Source: an uncultured Xylophilus sp.
Lineage (GTDB): Bacteria; Pseudomonadota; Gammaproteobacteria; Burkholderiales; Burkholderiaceae_C
Assembly (NCBI GenBank): GCA_913776965.1
Contig: CAJYQL010000101.1
Location: 1-64,000, forward strand
Reading direction: 5' to 3'
DNA: 64,000 bases
Part shown: piece by piece, positions 36,733 to 45,100 of the stretch
How the letters are laid out: the number at the start of each line of letters is the position of its first letter
Numbering within the stretch: the stretch's first letter is position 1
The notes under the pieces: model-generated
Told to the model about the DNA's origin: nothing
Database searches by the model: none
What the model saw: the letters and a program-made list of their open reading frames with translations, nothing else
Translations under genes and position numbers: made by a program

Positions 36733-37824
36733 ATGAGCCTCCAATGCGGCATCGTGGGCCTGCCCAACGTCGGCAAGTCCACCCTTTTCAACGCGCTGAC
36801 CAAGGCCGGCATCGCCGCCGAGAACTATCCCTTCTGCACGATCGAGCCGAACGTCGGCGTGGTCGAGGTGCCGGACCCGCGCCTCGCGCAGCTGAGCGAG
36901 ATCGTGAAGCCCGAGCGCGTCGTGCCGGCGATCGTCGAGTTCGTCGACATCGCGGGCCTGGTGGCCGGCGCCAGCACCGGCGAAGGCCTGGGCAACAAGT
37001 TCCTCGCGCACATCCGCGAGACCGATGCGACCGTCAACGTGGTGCGCTGCTTCGACGACGAGAATGTGATCCACGTCGCCGGCCGGGTGGACCCGATTTC
37101 CGACATCGAGGTGATCCAGACCGAACTCTGCCTGGCCGACCTGGCCACGGTCGAGAAGGCGCTGCACCGCCACACCAAGGTCGCGCGGTCCGGCGATAAG
37201 GATGCGCAGAAGCTGGTCGGCCTGCTGGAGCGCTGCCAGAAGGCGCTGAACGACAACATCCCGGTGCGGGCGCTGGAGTTCACCAAGGAGGAAATGCCGC
37301 TGGTCAAGAGCTTCACGCTCATCACCTCCAAGCCGGCGATGTTCGTCGGCAACGTGGCCGAGGACGGCTTCGAGAACAACCCCTATCTGGACCGCCTGCG
37401 CGAATACGCGGCCAAGCAGGGCGCGCCGGTGGTGGCCATCTGCGCCAAGATCGAAGCCGACCTGGCCGAGATGGACGACGAGGACAAGAAGATGTTCCTC
37501 GCCGAGATCGGCCAGGAAGAGCCGGGCCTGAACCGCCTGATCCGCGCCGCCTTCAAGCTGCTCGGACTGCAGACCTACTTCACCGCCGGCGTGAAGGAAG
37601 TCCGCGCCTGGACCATCCGCATCGGCGACACCGGCCCGCAGGCGGCCGGCGTGATCCACGGCGATTTCGAGCGCGGCTACATCCGTGCGCAGACCATCGC
37701 GTTCGACGACTACATCGCCCACGGCGGCGAACAGGGCGCCAAGGACGCGGGCAAGATGCGTTCGGAAGGCAAGGAATACGTCGTCAAGGACGGCGACGTG
37801 ATGAACTTCCTGTTCAACGTCTGA
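36733..37824 (+). CDS. ychF: Ribosome-associated ATPase YchF (OLA1)
   Basis: 363 residues, universal Obg-family P-loop protein that prefers [18 protein letters not shown] (9-23), [16 protein letters not shown] (G3) and [12 protein letters not shown], a coiled-coil insert and a C-terminal TGS domain (about 279-362) ending NFLFNV. It binds ribosomes and takes part in oxidative-stress response in E. coli. A TAAAAT hexamer at 36637-36642 may be its -10 element. Confidence 0.97.
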   Translation: MSLQCGIVGLPNVGKSTLFNALTKAGIAAENYPFCTIEPNVGVVEVPDPRLAQLSEIVKPERVVPAIVEFVDIAGLVAGASTGEGLGNKFLAHIRETDATVNVVRCFDDENVIHVAGRVDPISDIEVIQTELCLADLATVEKALHRHTKVARSGDKDAQKLVGLLERCQKALNDNIPVRALEFTKEEMPLVKSFTLITSKPAMFVGNVAEDGFENNPYLDRLREYAAKQGAPVVAICAKIEADLAEMDDEDKKMFLAEIGQEEPGLNRLIRAAFKLLGLQTYFTAGVKEVRAWTIRIGDTGPQAAGVIHGDFERGYIRAQTIAFDDYIAHGGEQGAKDAGKMRSEGKEYVVKDGDVMNFLFNV

Positions 37825-37844
37825 CCGCTCCTGCGCGAACGGGC

Positions 37845-37870
37845 AAAAAAAGACCCGCCGGAGCGGGCCC
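37845..37870 (-). terminator. Terminator-like hairpin reading leftward
   Basis: CCCGC/GCGGG stem (37854-37858 / 37863-37867) with A7 at 37845-37851, so the U-tract forms only on a leftward transcript. It lies just after ychF, where a rightward terminator would be expected; no leftward gene is apparent upstream of it. Confidence 0.55.
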
Positions 37871-37940
37871 AAGAGGAGACGGGGGGTCTCATCAATGATT
37901 TGTGATAGTGCCCTGCATTCCAGCCGGGCAGGCGTGTACG

Positions 37941-37987
37941 GGGTGCAGGACGACACCGTTTCCGGTGTCCGTCCGGGGCCTACACCC
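37941..37987. other. Long two-part stem-loop in the ychF-38039 gap
   Basis: GGGTGCAGG (37941-37949) pairs with CCTACACCC (37979-37987) with one mismatch, and inside it GACACC (37952-37957) pairs with GGTGTC (37964-37969). A structured leader of the next gene or a small RNA on either strand are both possible. Confidence 0.45.
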
Positions 37988-38038
37988 TGCGGGCGTCGAT
38001 AGCATCGACACTCTTCCGATCCGTTCGCAGGAGTCGTC

Positions 38039-38392
38039 ATGGCCGCTGTCCGTCTGTCCTCCGCCGTCTGCATGCTGGCGCTCTGCGCCTGCAGCGGCGC
38101 ATCCGCCGACGTGTGCTTCACGGTACTCGACCGCGCCAACCGTACCATCTACCAGTCGCGCACTGCGCCGGTCGATCTGACGCGGCAGATCGGGGACACG
38201 CTGTACCGCCGGTTTCCGACCGCTTCGGTGATGGTGTTCGGGCAGAACAACGACAACTGCCCGGAACTGCGCGGCATCCCCGGACCGGGTGGTTTTGCCG
38301 GCGTGCAGGGGACTCCGCGCAGCCCGGCGGGCGGCGCAGGGCCTGACATGACGCAGTATTTCAACGACCGCCGGTATGCGCCTCGCTCCTGA
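38039..38392 (+). CDS. Small secreted protein of unknown function, probable lipoprotein
   Basis: 117 residues. The N-terminus MAAVRLSSAVCMLALCACSG carries Cys residues in a lipobox-like setting (LCAC). The rest contains CFTVLDRANRTIYQ, FPTASVMVFGQN, a Pro/Gly-rich stretch and an MTQYFNDRRY C-terminus. No known domain. A GCAGGAG ribosome site precedes the ATG. Similar short proteins with an N-terminal DVCFTVLD-like stretch occur in Burkholderiales as far as I recall. Confidence 0.65.
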   Translation: MAAVRLSSAVCMLALCACSGASADVCFTVLDRANRTIYQSRTAPVDLTRQIGDTLYRRFPTASVMVFGQNNDNCPELRGIPGPGGFAGVQGTPRSPAGGAGPDMTQYFNDRRYAPRS

Positions 38393-38474
38393 GCGGCGCG
38401 ACGGCGGGTCGTAGCACGCGGAAACGGTGCAGCGCCACGCGCTGCGCATGATGGATTTTTTGCAAGGAGCCACC

Positions 38475-38621
38475 ATGCCGACCGAAGCCCCGATCCCCGT
38501 GCCGCCGATTCAGACGCCGCCGACGCCAGCCCCTGCAGAAACACCGGTGGGAGACCCGCCATCGGACCCGGGCACGAACCTGCCGGTCCAGGACCCCAAG
38601 CCGGCGCAGATGAACGCCTGA
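38475..38621 (+). CDS. 48-residue proline-rich small protein
   Basis: MPTEAPIPVPPIQTPPTPAP is followed by more Pro, Asp and Gly residues and ends KPAQMNA. It has a very good ribosome site (AAGGAG) 5 bp before the ATG. It is low-complexity and surely unstructured; short proline-rich proteins of this type occur in Burkholderiales. Its stop codon overlaps the open frame of the following truncated gene. Confidence 0.6.
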   Translation: MPTEAPIPVPPIQTPPTPAPAETPVGDPPSDPGTNLPVQDPKPAQMNA

Positions 38622-38622
38622 G

Positions 38623-39174
38623 GCCACCTTCAAGCACGTCTTCGCCCAAGCGAACTACACCCGCACGAAAAAGGTGAAGGCCGCGCTCTTTGAGAAGAAC
38701 GACGCGCTCTCGATGGTCGACGAGCTGCGCACGGCCCTGCAGCAGGTCGAGGCCGAGAGCATCGAGCCGAAGCACACGGCCAGCCGCGATGCGCAGGGCT
38801 TCCTGCGGGCCGATGGCACCGCTTATGTGGCCTATGCCCGGCGCGAAGCGTGGCGGGCATTGCAGGAGCTCGGCCCGGCGATTGCCGAGGCGGTGGCATT
38901 GCTGTCGCATGCGCCCATGGGCGATGGCGTCAATGTCATCGCTACCGACACCCGCGAGCACCGCATGGGCTTCGTGTGGGATGCGCTCAAGCGCGCGGCG
39001 GAGCAGAGCGACGCATGGGCGGTCCGGCCGCAGGTCGATGCGCTCGGGCCGTTGGAGCTGGGGCCGTTCGCCGGCGGCAACTTCGTGACGTCGGCCGAGG
39101 CGCCGCTCGCGCGCAAGATGGTGGGCATCGGCCAGGCGGCCGAGCCGCAGCAGTCGGACGCGCTGCCAACCTGA
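38623..39174 (+). pseudogene. 5'-truncated gene of unknown function
   Basis: A coding-like frame with normal composition runs from about 38614 to 39174, but no start codon exists at its beginning: the first residues ATFKHVFAQANYTRTKKVKAA look like the interior of a domain, and the frame is closed by TGA at 38611. The first possible start is GTG at 38674 without a good ribosome site. The protein part includes ALSMVDELRTALQQVEAES and HRMGFVWDALKRAAE, helical, no family recognised. The 5' end was probably lost by deletion joined to the proline-rich gene. A terminator follows at 39199. Confidence 0.5.
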
Positions 39175-39198
39175 TCCTCGCCAGCATCGGATCCATCG

Positions 39199-39224
39199 GG
39201 GCGCCTGCGGGCGCCCTTATTGTT
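39199..39224 (+). terminator. Rho-independent terminator
   Basis: A perfect 7-bp GGGCGCC-TGCG-GGCGCCC stem (39199-39216) is followed by TTATTGTT. It ends the unit of the proline-rich gene and the truncated gene, and faces the convergent Nudix gene. Confidence 0.8.
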
Positions 39225-39237
39225 GGCCGTGCTGTTT

Positions 39238-39747
39238 CTACTCCACGAGCTCGAACGGCTCCTCGACCGGCTCGGTGCGCAGCAGCGCCGGCAGGTGCTG
39301 CGGCAGGTTGCTCGGATAGAAGCTGTCGGTCGAGCTGCCGATCTCCCCGGGATGCCACCAACGGTATTGACGTGGATCGTCTGACCTCTCTTCGCTGCAG
39401 GCGGCTGGGTCGACATCAGGTGCGACTCCCTTGACCCTGACGGTGCAGATGGCTTCGTGCTGTAGCAGGGCGCGACCGCGCGCACGGCGCAGCACGTCGC
39501 GGCGCCACAGCGCAGGGCTCACATCGTCGGGGGAGAGGGCGAGACCCGTGTCCTCATGCACCTCGCGCAAGGCCGCTTCGGTCAGCGTCTCGCCAGATGC
39601 GACGCTGCCGCCGGGGAGTTGCCAGACCGGCCCGTCTGCAGCGTTGCCGGCCTCGCAACTCGACAGGAGAAGAACGGCACCTGCATCGTCCACCAGGATC
39701 ACACGCACTGCGCTGCGCTCAATGCGCCAAGGCAGTTGGATTCGCAT
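39238..39747 (-). CDS. Nudix hydrolase
   Basis: 169 residues. The Nudix box GSVASGETLTEAALREVHED (followed by TGL) is complete apart from Asp in place of the second Glu of the EE pair, a mild change. It hydrolyses a nucleoside diphosphate linked to another moiety; substrate unknown. The start MRIQLPWRIERSAVRVILVDD (39745-39747) begins just before the first strand. Arg/Ser-rich insertion (CSEERSDDPRQYRWW) before the last helix is unusual. It reads leftward, convergent with the truncated gene. Confidence 0.88.
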   Translation of the reverse strand: MRIQLPWRIERSAVRVILVDDAGAVLLLSSCEAGNAADGPVWQLPGGSVASGETLTEAALREVHEDTGLALSPDDVSPALWRRDVLRRARGRALLQHEAICTVRVKGVAPDVDPAACSEERSDDPRQYRWWHPGEIGSSTDSFYPSNLPQHLPALLRTEPVEEPFELVE

Positions 39748-40244
39748 AGGCGATCTATCGCAAAAACAGAAAAACAGAAGGCCCAGGAAGCCGACGCCGC
39801 GGCGCCAACGCCGCTGGGTACGAACGATGCTCCGCACAGCGCGACCCTACGGAAAACGCGCTGCCGGCGAGCACCGGAACATGCGCCGGATGGTCGGCAC
39901 CTGTCGCTCTTCTGTCGTTACGTAACGGACGCCCGACTGGATGCGGCTGAAGCGATAAAAAGCCGCCAAATCCCGTCACCGCGCCCAACATGCTCTACTT
40001 CGCGCCAAGCCGCGCGGGGCCTGCCACGGGGCCACGAGGAGACTGCGCGGCACCTTCGTGAAAGCAGGGGGATTTAGGAATCCGGCGGGGCGGGGTCTCG
40101 TCTGCGCGTTTGGGGTGCAGGTCGAATCCGACGTGGTACAGCCCACGTATTGCATGCGCACGTTCCTTGCGCAGAAGTTTTTACACGTCCTTTACACGAT
40201 TGCACGGTTCAATCTCGCGGTCTCATAAAACACACCTAAACATC
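39748..40244. other. 497-bp gap without a gene, containing a 12-bp palindrome
   Basis: No protein or RNA gene is recognisable. The perfect palindrome CGTTACGTAACG lies at 39916-39927, and TTTACACG occurs twice (40180-40187, 40191-40198; 11 bp apart) shortly before the chemoreceptor gene, either of which could bind a regulator. Base composition falls toward the right, joining the low-GC chemoreceptor region. Confidence 0.5.
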
Positions 40245-41864
40245 ATGAAATCCCCGATGACAGTCAAAAAGCAACTCACGCTCACCTTTGGTGCGTTGGT
40301 TGTGCTTATCGCACTAGTGGCAGGCTTTGCCACCTATCTCCTGAACGCGGGCAACCAGAAGTTCTATTCCTATGTACATGGCATCAATGCACGTGCATTG
40401 CTGGCCGAGCAGGTGCGGACTGCCGTTGACCGCCGGGCGATTGCCGCGCGCAACATGACGCTGTTGGGAGCGTCGGGCGACATGACTGCGGAATACAAAG
40501 AAGTGCTCGCAGCACACAAGGCCGTACAGGAGCGGGTAGCGCGCTTGCAAAGACTGGTGCGGGAAGCGAAAGACGCCAGTCCAAAGGCTGCGGAACTAAT
40601 TGATCGCATCGCTGAAGTGGAGAGCCGGTATGCACCCGTCGCATTGGGCGTGGTGGACTTGGCGAATCGGCGCCAGAGCGTCGAAGCCACGCAGAAAATT
40701 TTGGATGAGTGCCGGCCCCTTCTAGCCGAGCTGATTGCCTCGACCAATGCCTACCGCGAATACACGGCAGAGCGATCAACAGCGCTGGTCGAGCAAGCCC
40801 AGAGCGCTTACCTGTTCGACCGAAATACCTTGATAGCAGCAGCCTCATTGGCCTTGGCATTCGCCATCCTGTGCGGCTGGGCCATCGTTCGATCGCTCAT
40901 CCATACGCTTGGATCTGAGCCGGCACAGTTGAGCGCGGTCGCTCGGGTCGTGGCGTCTGGCGACCTGAGCGATGTTCACGAAGCCCCGACCGTTCGCAAG
41001 TCCAGCGTCCTGGCATCACTCGCAGAGATGCAGCGCAGTTTGCAGATGACGGTATTGCACGTTCGCCAGGCAGCCGAATCCATCTTCACCGGCGCCGCAG
41101 AAATCGCCAGCGGTAACGAAAACCTGAGCCAGCGTACCGAAGAGCAGGCCAGCGCACTTGAAGAGACGGCGGCGACGATGGATCAGATCGCCAGCACGGT
41201 CCAGAACAATGCGGCGAATTCAGCCCAAGCAGCGCGGATGGCGGCTCACTCGCTCGATGCAGTGAAAGGGAGCAACGCGATAGTGCAGCGCGTTGTCAAT
41301 TCGATGAGCGATATCAACGCCAGCTCCAAGCGCATCGAAGACATCGTGGGAGTGATTGACAGCATCGCGTTTCAAACGAACATACTGGCTTTGAATGCTG
41401 CGGTGGAAGCAGCGCGCGCAGGAGACCAAGGCAAGGGCTTTGGGGTTGTCGCAGCCGAAGTGCGCAATCTGGCTAAGCGTAGTGCGGGAGCAGCCGGCGA
41501 GATCAAACAACTGATTTCTCAGAGCGTAATCACGGTCGGTCAAGGCGTCAGCTTGGCTGAAGAGGCGGGGGCCTCGATGACCGATGCAGCAGGATCAGTG
41601 ACTGCGCTTGCGGAACTGGTCGAACAGATCAGCCACGCGAGCCAGGAGCAGGCTCTTGGCGTCGCCCAGGTTGGCGAGGCAGTCAATCAGATGGATAGGG
41701 TCACGCAGCAAAACGCAGCACTAGTCGAGGAAGCTGCCGCTGCTGCTGGCAGTTTGCGGTCACAAGCACAACAGCTCTTGGCCTCCGTTCAGGCTTTTTC
41801 CTTGGGAACTGGGGCAAATCGGGGCGCTTTGCCCATTGAGCAGACCCGGCTTCTGGCTGCGTGA
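40245..41864 (+). CDS. Methyl-accepting chemotaxis protein
   Basis: 539 residues: membrane helix 1 (about 10-32), periplasmic four-helix-bundle sensor (33-190), membrane helix 2 (about 192-214), HAMP, and a signalling domain with the hairpin tip [20 protein letters not shown] and (further on) [17 protein letters not shown]. Glutamate/glutamine-rich heptads flank it for methylation. It signals through CheA/CheW, which are not in the window. GC content is clearly lower and codon choice differs from neighbours (more TTG, AAT, GCA), suggesting horizontal origin. Start 40245 (MKSPM) or 40257. Confidence 0.93.
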   Translation: MKSPMTVKKQLTLTFGALVVLIALVAGFATYLLNAGNQKFYSYVHGINARALLAEQVRTAVDRRAIAARNMTLLGASGDMTAEYKEVLAAHKAVQERVARLQRLVREAKDASPKAAELIDRIAEVESRYAPVALGVVDLANRRQSVEATQKILDECRPLLAELIASTNAYREYTAERSTALVEQAQSAYLFDRNTLIAAASLALAFAILCGWAIVRSLIHTLGSEPAQLSAVARVVASGDLSDVHEAPTVRKSSVLASLAEMQRSLQMTVLHVRQAAESIFTGAAEIASGNENLSQRTEEQASALEETAATMDQIASTVQNNAANSAQAARMAAHSLDAVKGSNAIVQRVVNSMSDINASSKRIEDIVGVIDSIAFQTNILALNAAVEAARAGDQGKGFGVVAAEVRNLAKRSAGAAGEIKQLISQSVITVGQGVSLAEEAGASMTDAAGSVTALAELVEQISHASQEQALGVAQVGEAVNQMDRVTQQNAALVEEAAAAAGSLRSQAQQLLASVQAFSLGTGANRGALPIEQTRLLAA

Positions 41865-41880
41865 GTTGCCGGCGGCACTA

Positions 41881-41924
41881 ATGTGCCCCCAACTTCCGAA
41901 AATATGCCCCAAATGTGCCCCCAA
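41881..41924. repeat. Three direct repeats, integrase arm-site-like
   Basis: ATGTGCCCCCAA (41881-41892), ATATGCCCCAA (41902-41912) and ATGTGCCCCCAA (41913-41924) start 21 and 11 bp apart. Short repeats of this TTGGGGGCACAT type, close to a tRNA 3' end, resemble arm-type sites of tRNA-targeting tyrosine integrases. No integrase gene remains here. Confidence 0.55.
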
Positions 41925-42036
41925 AAGGGCAGCGGATGACGGCATATCAGTGCGCACAAGTGCGGACCAAAAAGGAGGTTTGTCATCGGGAAAAGTGGCG
42001 CAACTGCACTTTTCCGGAAGACTTTGAACCATTTAA

Positions 42037-42111
42037 TGGCCCCCTCGACAGGAATCGAACCTGTATCTAGCGCTTAGGAGGCACTCGTTCTATCCATTGA
42101 ACTACGAGGAG
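42037..42111 (-). tRNA. tRNA-Arg (CCU)
   Basis: A 75-nt cloverleaf with encoded CCA read on the minus strand: acceptor CTCCTCG/CGAGGGG, D stem GTTC/GAAC, anticodon loop CTCCTAA (CCT), T arm ACAGG-TTCGATT-CCTGT, discriminator G. Its 3' end faces the low-GC chemoreceptor region; tRNA-Arg(CCU) genes are frequent integration sites. Confidence 0.95.
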
Positions 42112-42151
42112 GCGAGCCGGCGATTGTAGGCGCGGCCCGCTCCTCGGTTCC

Positions 42152-45100
42152 TCAGTCGAACCGGACCGTGTAGATCAGATCCACCGCGCTTTTCGACCCC
42201 GTCTGGCCGCGCAGCGTCAGTCGGCGGGTCAGGTCGTAGAAGATGTAGATCGTGCCCAAGGCGCCCGACAGGCTGCGTTCGTAGGTCACGTAGAAGTTCT
42301 GCGACAGGCGCTTGCCGAAGGTGAGGGCGGCGCTGCTCGCATCGCTGCCGGAGCCCGGTCCCTTGAAGCCGATCTCGTCCAGGCCGAGTTTCTGCGCGAC
42401 GTTGCCGGAACTGCCCTTGCTGCCCGACAGCAGCGCCAGCGCCGCCTGCTGCAGCAGCGCCGCCTCGGCCCCGCCACTGGCGGTACTGCGGCCGAGCACC
42501 ACCCACGACAGCGTCTCCGCATCGGTCAGCACCGGATCGGAGTACAGCCGCACCCGCGGCGCCTGCGCGGTGCCGGTGATCTGCACGCCGGCACGCACCG
42601 CGATGTTCGGCCGGATCGCCAGGATGTCAAGCGACGGGTTGTCGTAGGGGCCGTTGAAGCGGGCCACGCCCGATTCCACGTCCAGCGACTGGCCGTAGGC
42701 GCGGTACTGGCCCTGTACGGTGCGGATCTCGCCGGTGACGCGCGGCGGCAGCGCCAGACCGTCGGTACTGCGGATATCCAGCTGGCCCGCCAGCCGGGTG
42801 GTGATGCCGCGGCCCTGGACCGCGAAATCGTCGCCCAAGTCGAAGGTGACGGCGATGTCGGGCGGCTTGGCGGTCTCGACCTTGGACTGCGGTGCGCCGG
42901 CGCGGGCGGCCTTCTCGGCGGCCTCCTTGTCCTTGGCGGCCGAGCGGATCACCACGTCGGAGCCGAGCGTGGGCGCGCTGTCGTCGGGCAGGATGATGAC
43001 CGCGCGGTCGGTCTTCAGCGCGCCGCGCAGCACCAGCCGGCCGTCGTCGAGCCGCGCCTGCAGGGTGCCGGAGACGGTGACCTGACGGTCGGTGCGGACC
43101 GAGACGCGCAGCGCCTCGGCCACGGCGCGCACGTCCATGCGGATGCCGCTGACCCAGCTGACGTTGCCGGTGGCGGTGAGCAGGCCGCCGTCCGACGGCG
43201 CCGCCACCATGCGAGCGGTGGCGCGGCTACCGGCGATGCCGGCGATCCGGGTGCTGGCGCCGGTGCCGCCGCGCAGGCGGAATTCGGTGATCTCCAGCCG
43301 GTCGCCGCGCAGCGCGGCGCGCAGGCGGCCGTCGCGCAGTTCGATCCCCTCGACCGCCGAACGCACCGACAGGCCGTCGGCGGCGAGCGTGCCGGTCCAC
43401 TGCGGCGCGGCGCGGTTGCCGGCGAGGGCGGCATCCGCTTCCAGCGTGCCCTGCACCCGCCAGCCCGGCGGCGCCAGCACCGACCAGACGCCGATGTTGG
43501 GCAGCCGTGCGCGGATCGTGCCCTGCAGCGGCGCGTTCTCGGCCCAAGACCAGCCGCCGTCCTGCTTCTGCAGCCGGGTGCCGACGCTCGCGCGCAGGTT
43601 GCCGGCGCGTTCGCTGTCCCAGGCGAGCTGGGCCTGCACCGCGTCGCCGTCGGCGGAGACGGTCAGTGCCGCTTCCCGCACGCCGGCGCTGGTCGTAGCA
43701 ACCGGCTGGGCCGACGCGGCTGCGCTCTGCGCGCCGGTGCCGGTGCCGCTGCTGGTGATGCGGGTGGTCGGCGGCAGGGCCTCGGCGCCGGTCTGGATGC
43801 GGATGTCGCCGCTGGTGCGCGCCAGGCGGGCCCGGGCGCGCAGGGTATCGCCGGCGTCCACGTCCCATTCGCCGTCGAACACCAGGTCGCCGGACAGGCC
43901 GAGCTTGGCGAGGGCCGCGTCGCCGCCCTCGGCCAGGGCCTGGGCCCAGGCCATCGGCAGGCCGGTCAGCCGGCCCTTGCTCTGCAGCCGGTGGCGGGCG
44001 GCGCCGCCGCTGCCGGTCTGGCGGTACTGCAGCGGCTGCCAGGCGATGCGCACGGTGCCGGGCGCCGGGCCGCGCAGCGCGGCGGAGGCAGCGGAGGCAT
44101 CGACCGACAGGCTACCGGGCGCCTGGCGCAGCTGCAGGTCCACCGGCGTGTCGAGCGCCAGCTGCCAGGGGCCGGGCAGGGTGGTGTCGCGTGCCTCCAG
44201 CGCCAGCGACTGAACGGCCGCCCGCCACAGGCCGGCGCCGGCCAGGCCGCCGCTGGCGCGGGTGCGCAGGTTGACGGTCTGCGTGCCGGTGGCGGCTTCG
44301 CCCTGCAGCGACAGCGTGGCCTGCGCCAGCGAGCCGGACAGCTCGGCCCGCACGCCCCGCAGGGCGACGGTGGCGGCGCGCGTGTTGGTCACTACGGGCT
44401 TTGCTCCTGATTTGATAGCTGCTTGCGCAGGTGCAGCGGGCGCTGGAGCCGCTTTTGCATCGGATGTCGGTGCTGCAGCCGCAGTAGTGGCGGGCAGGGC
44501 GAGATCGAACCGGGAAGCGGTCAGCGTGGCCTGCAGCGCCAGTTCGCCCTTCGCTGTGGCGGGCGCCAGCGTGCCTTTCTGCCAGCGGTCGAGCGCCGGT
44601 TGCCAGCCGCCGGTCCAGCGGGCGTCGAGCTGGGCGGCGCCATCGAGCCGCACGCCGCCGAACGCGGTGGACAGGCCGGGCAGCGCCTCGACCCAGCGCT
44701 GCAGCAGCGCGGCATCCTGCAGCGCGACGGTGGCGGTGCCAGCGCCACTCGTCGGAGCCATGGCGCCGTCGACCGTCGCGCGGCCGCCGGGCAGCACGAG
44801 CGCCAGCTTGGCTCGGCCGGCCTTGTCCTGCGGGCGGACCTGCGCGCTGCCGTCGGCGGACGCGTCGGCTGCGCGGATGCGCAGGGTGCGCAGATCGAGC
44901 GTGCCGGCTTCCCAGCGGCCCTGGGCGGCGGCGCTGCGGAGGTTCAGGCTGCGCAGTGTCGAGGGCGGTGCTGACCCTTCGCGGCGTGCGGCGGTGCGGG
45001 GCGTGGTTGCGCGCGGTGCGGTGGTGTCGGCGGCCAGATCGACGTCGAAGTCGATCGCGTCGCCCTGCTGCGCGGCGGTCGCGGTGCCGCCGATGGCAGG

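Noticed and set aside
33757-38148. A continuous leftward open frame of over 1,400 codons covering dsbC and the antisense of ychF and the MOSC gene
   Set aside because: Only the last 240 codons (DsbC) show family motifs; the rest is antisense to well-identified genes and reflects high GC with few stop codons.
39655-39670. CTCGACAGGA, a 10-bp match to the tRNA-Arg 3' half, considered as the other attachment site
   Set aside because: Too short, inside the intact Nudix gene, and without the rest of the tRNA end; best explained by chance.
40118-40140. CAGGTCGAATCCGACG, resembling a tRNA T-arm fragment
   Set aside because: The loop lacks the TTC of a T-arm and no acceptor or anticodon arms can be built around it.
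41760-42032. Leftward 90-codon frame over the repeats next to tRNA-Arg
   Set aside because: Its composition only reflects the GGGGGCAC repeats; no ribosome site, no family.
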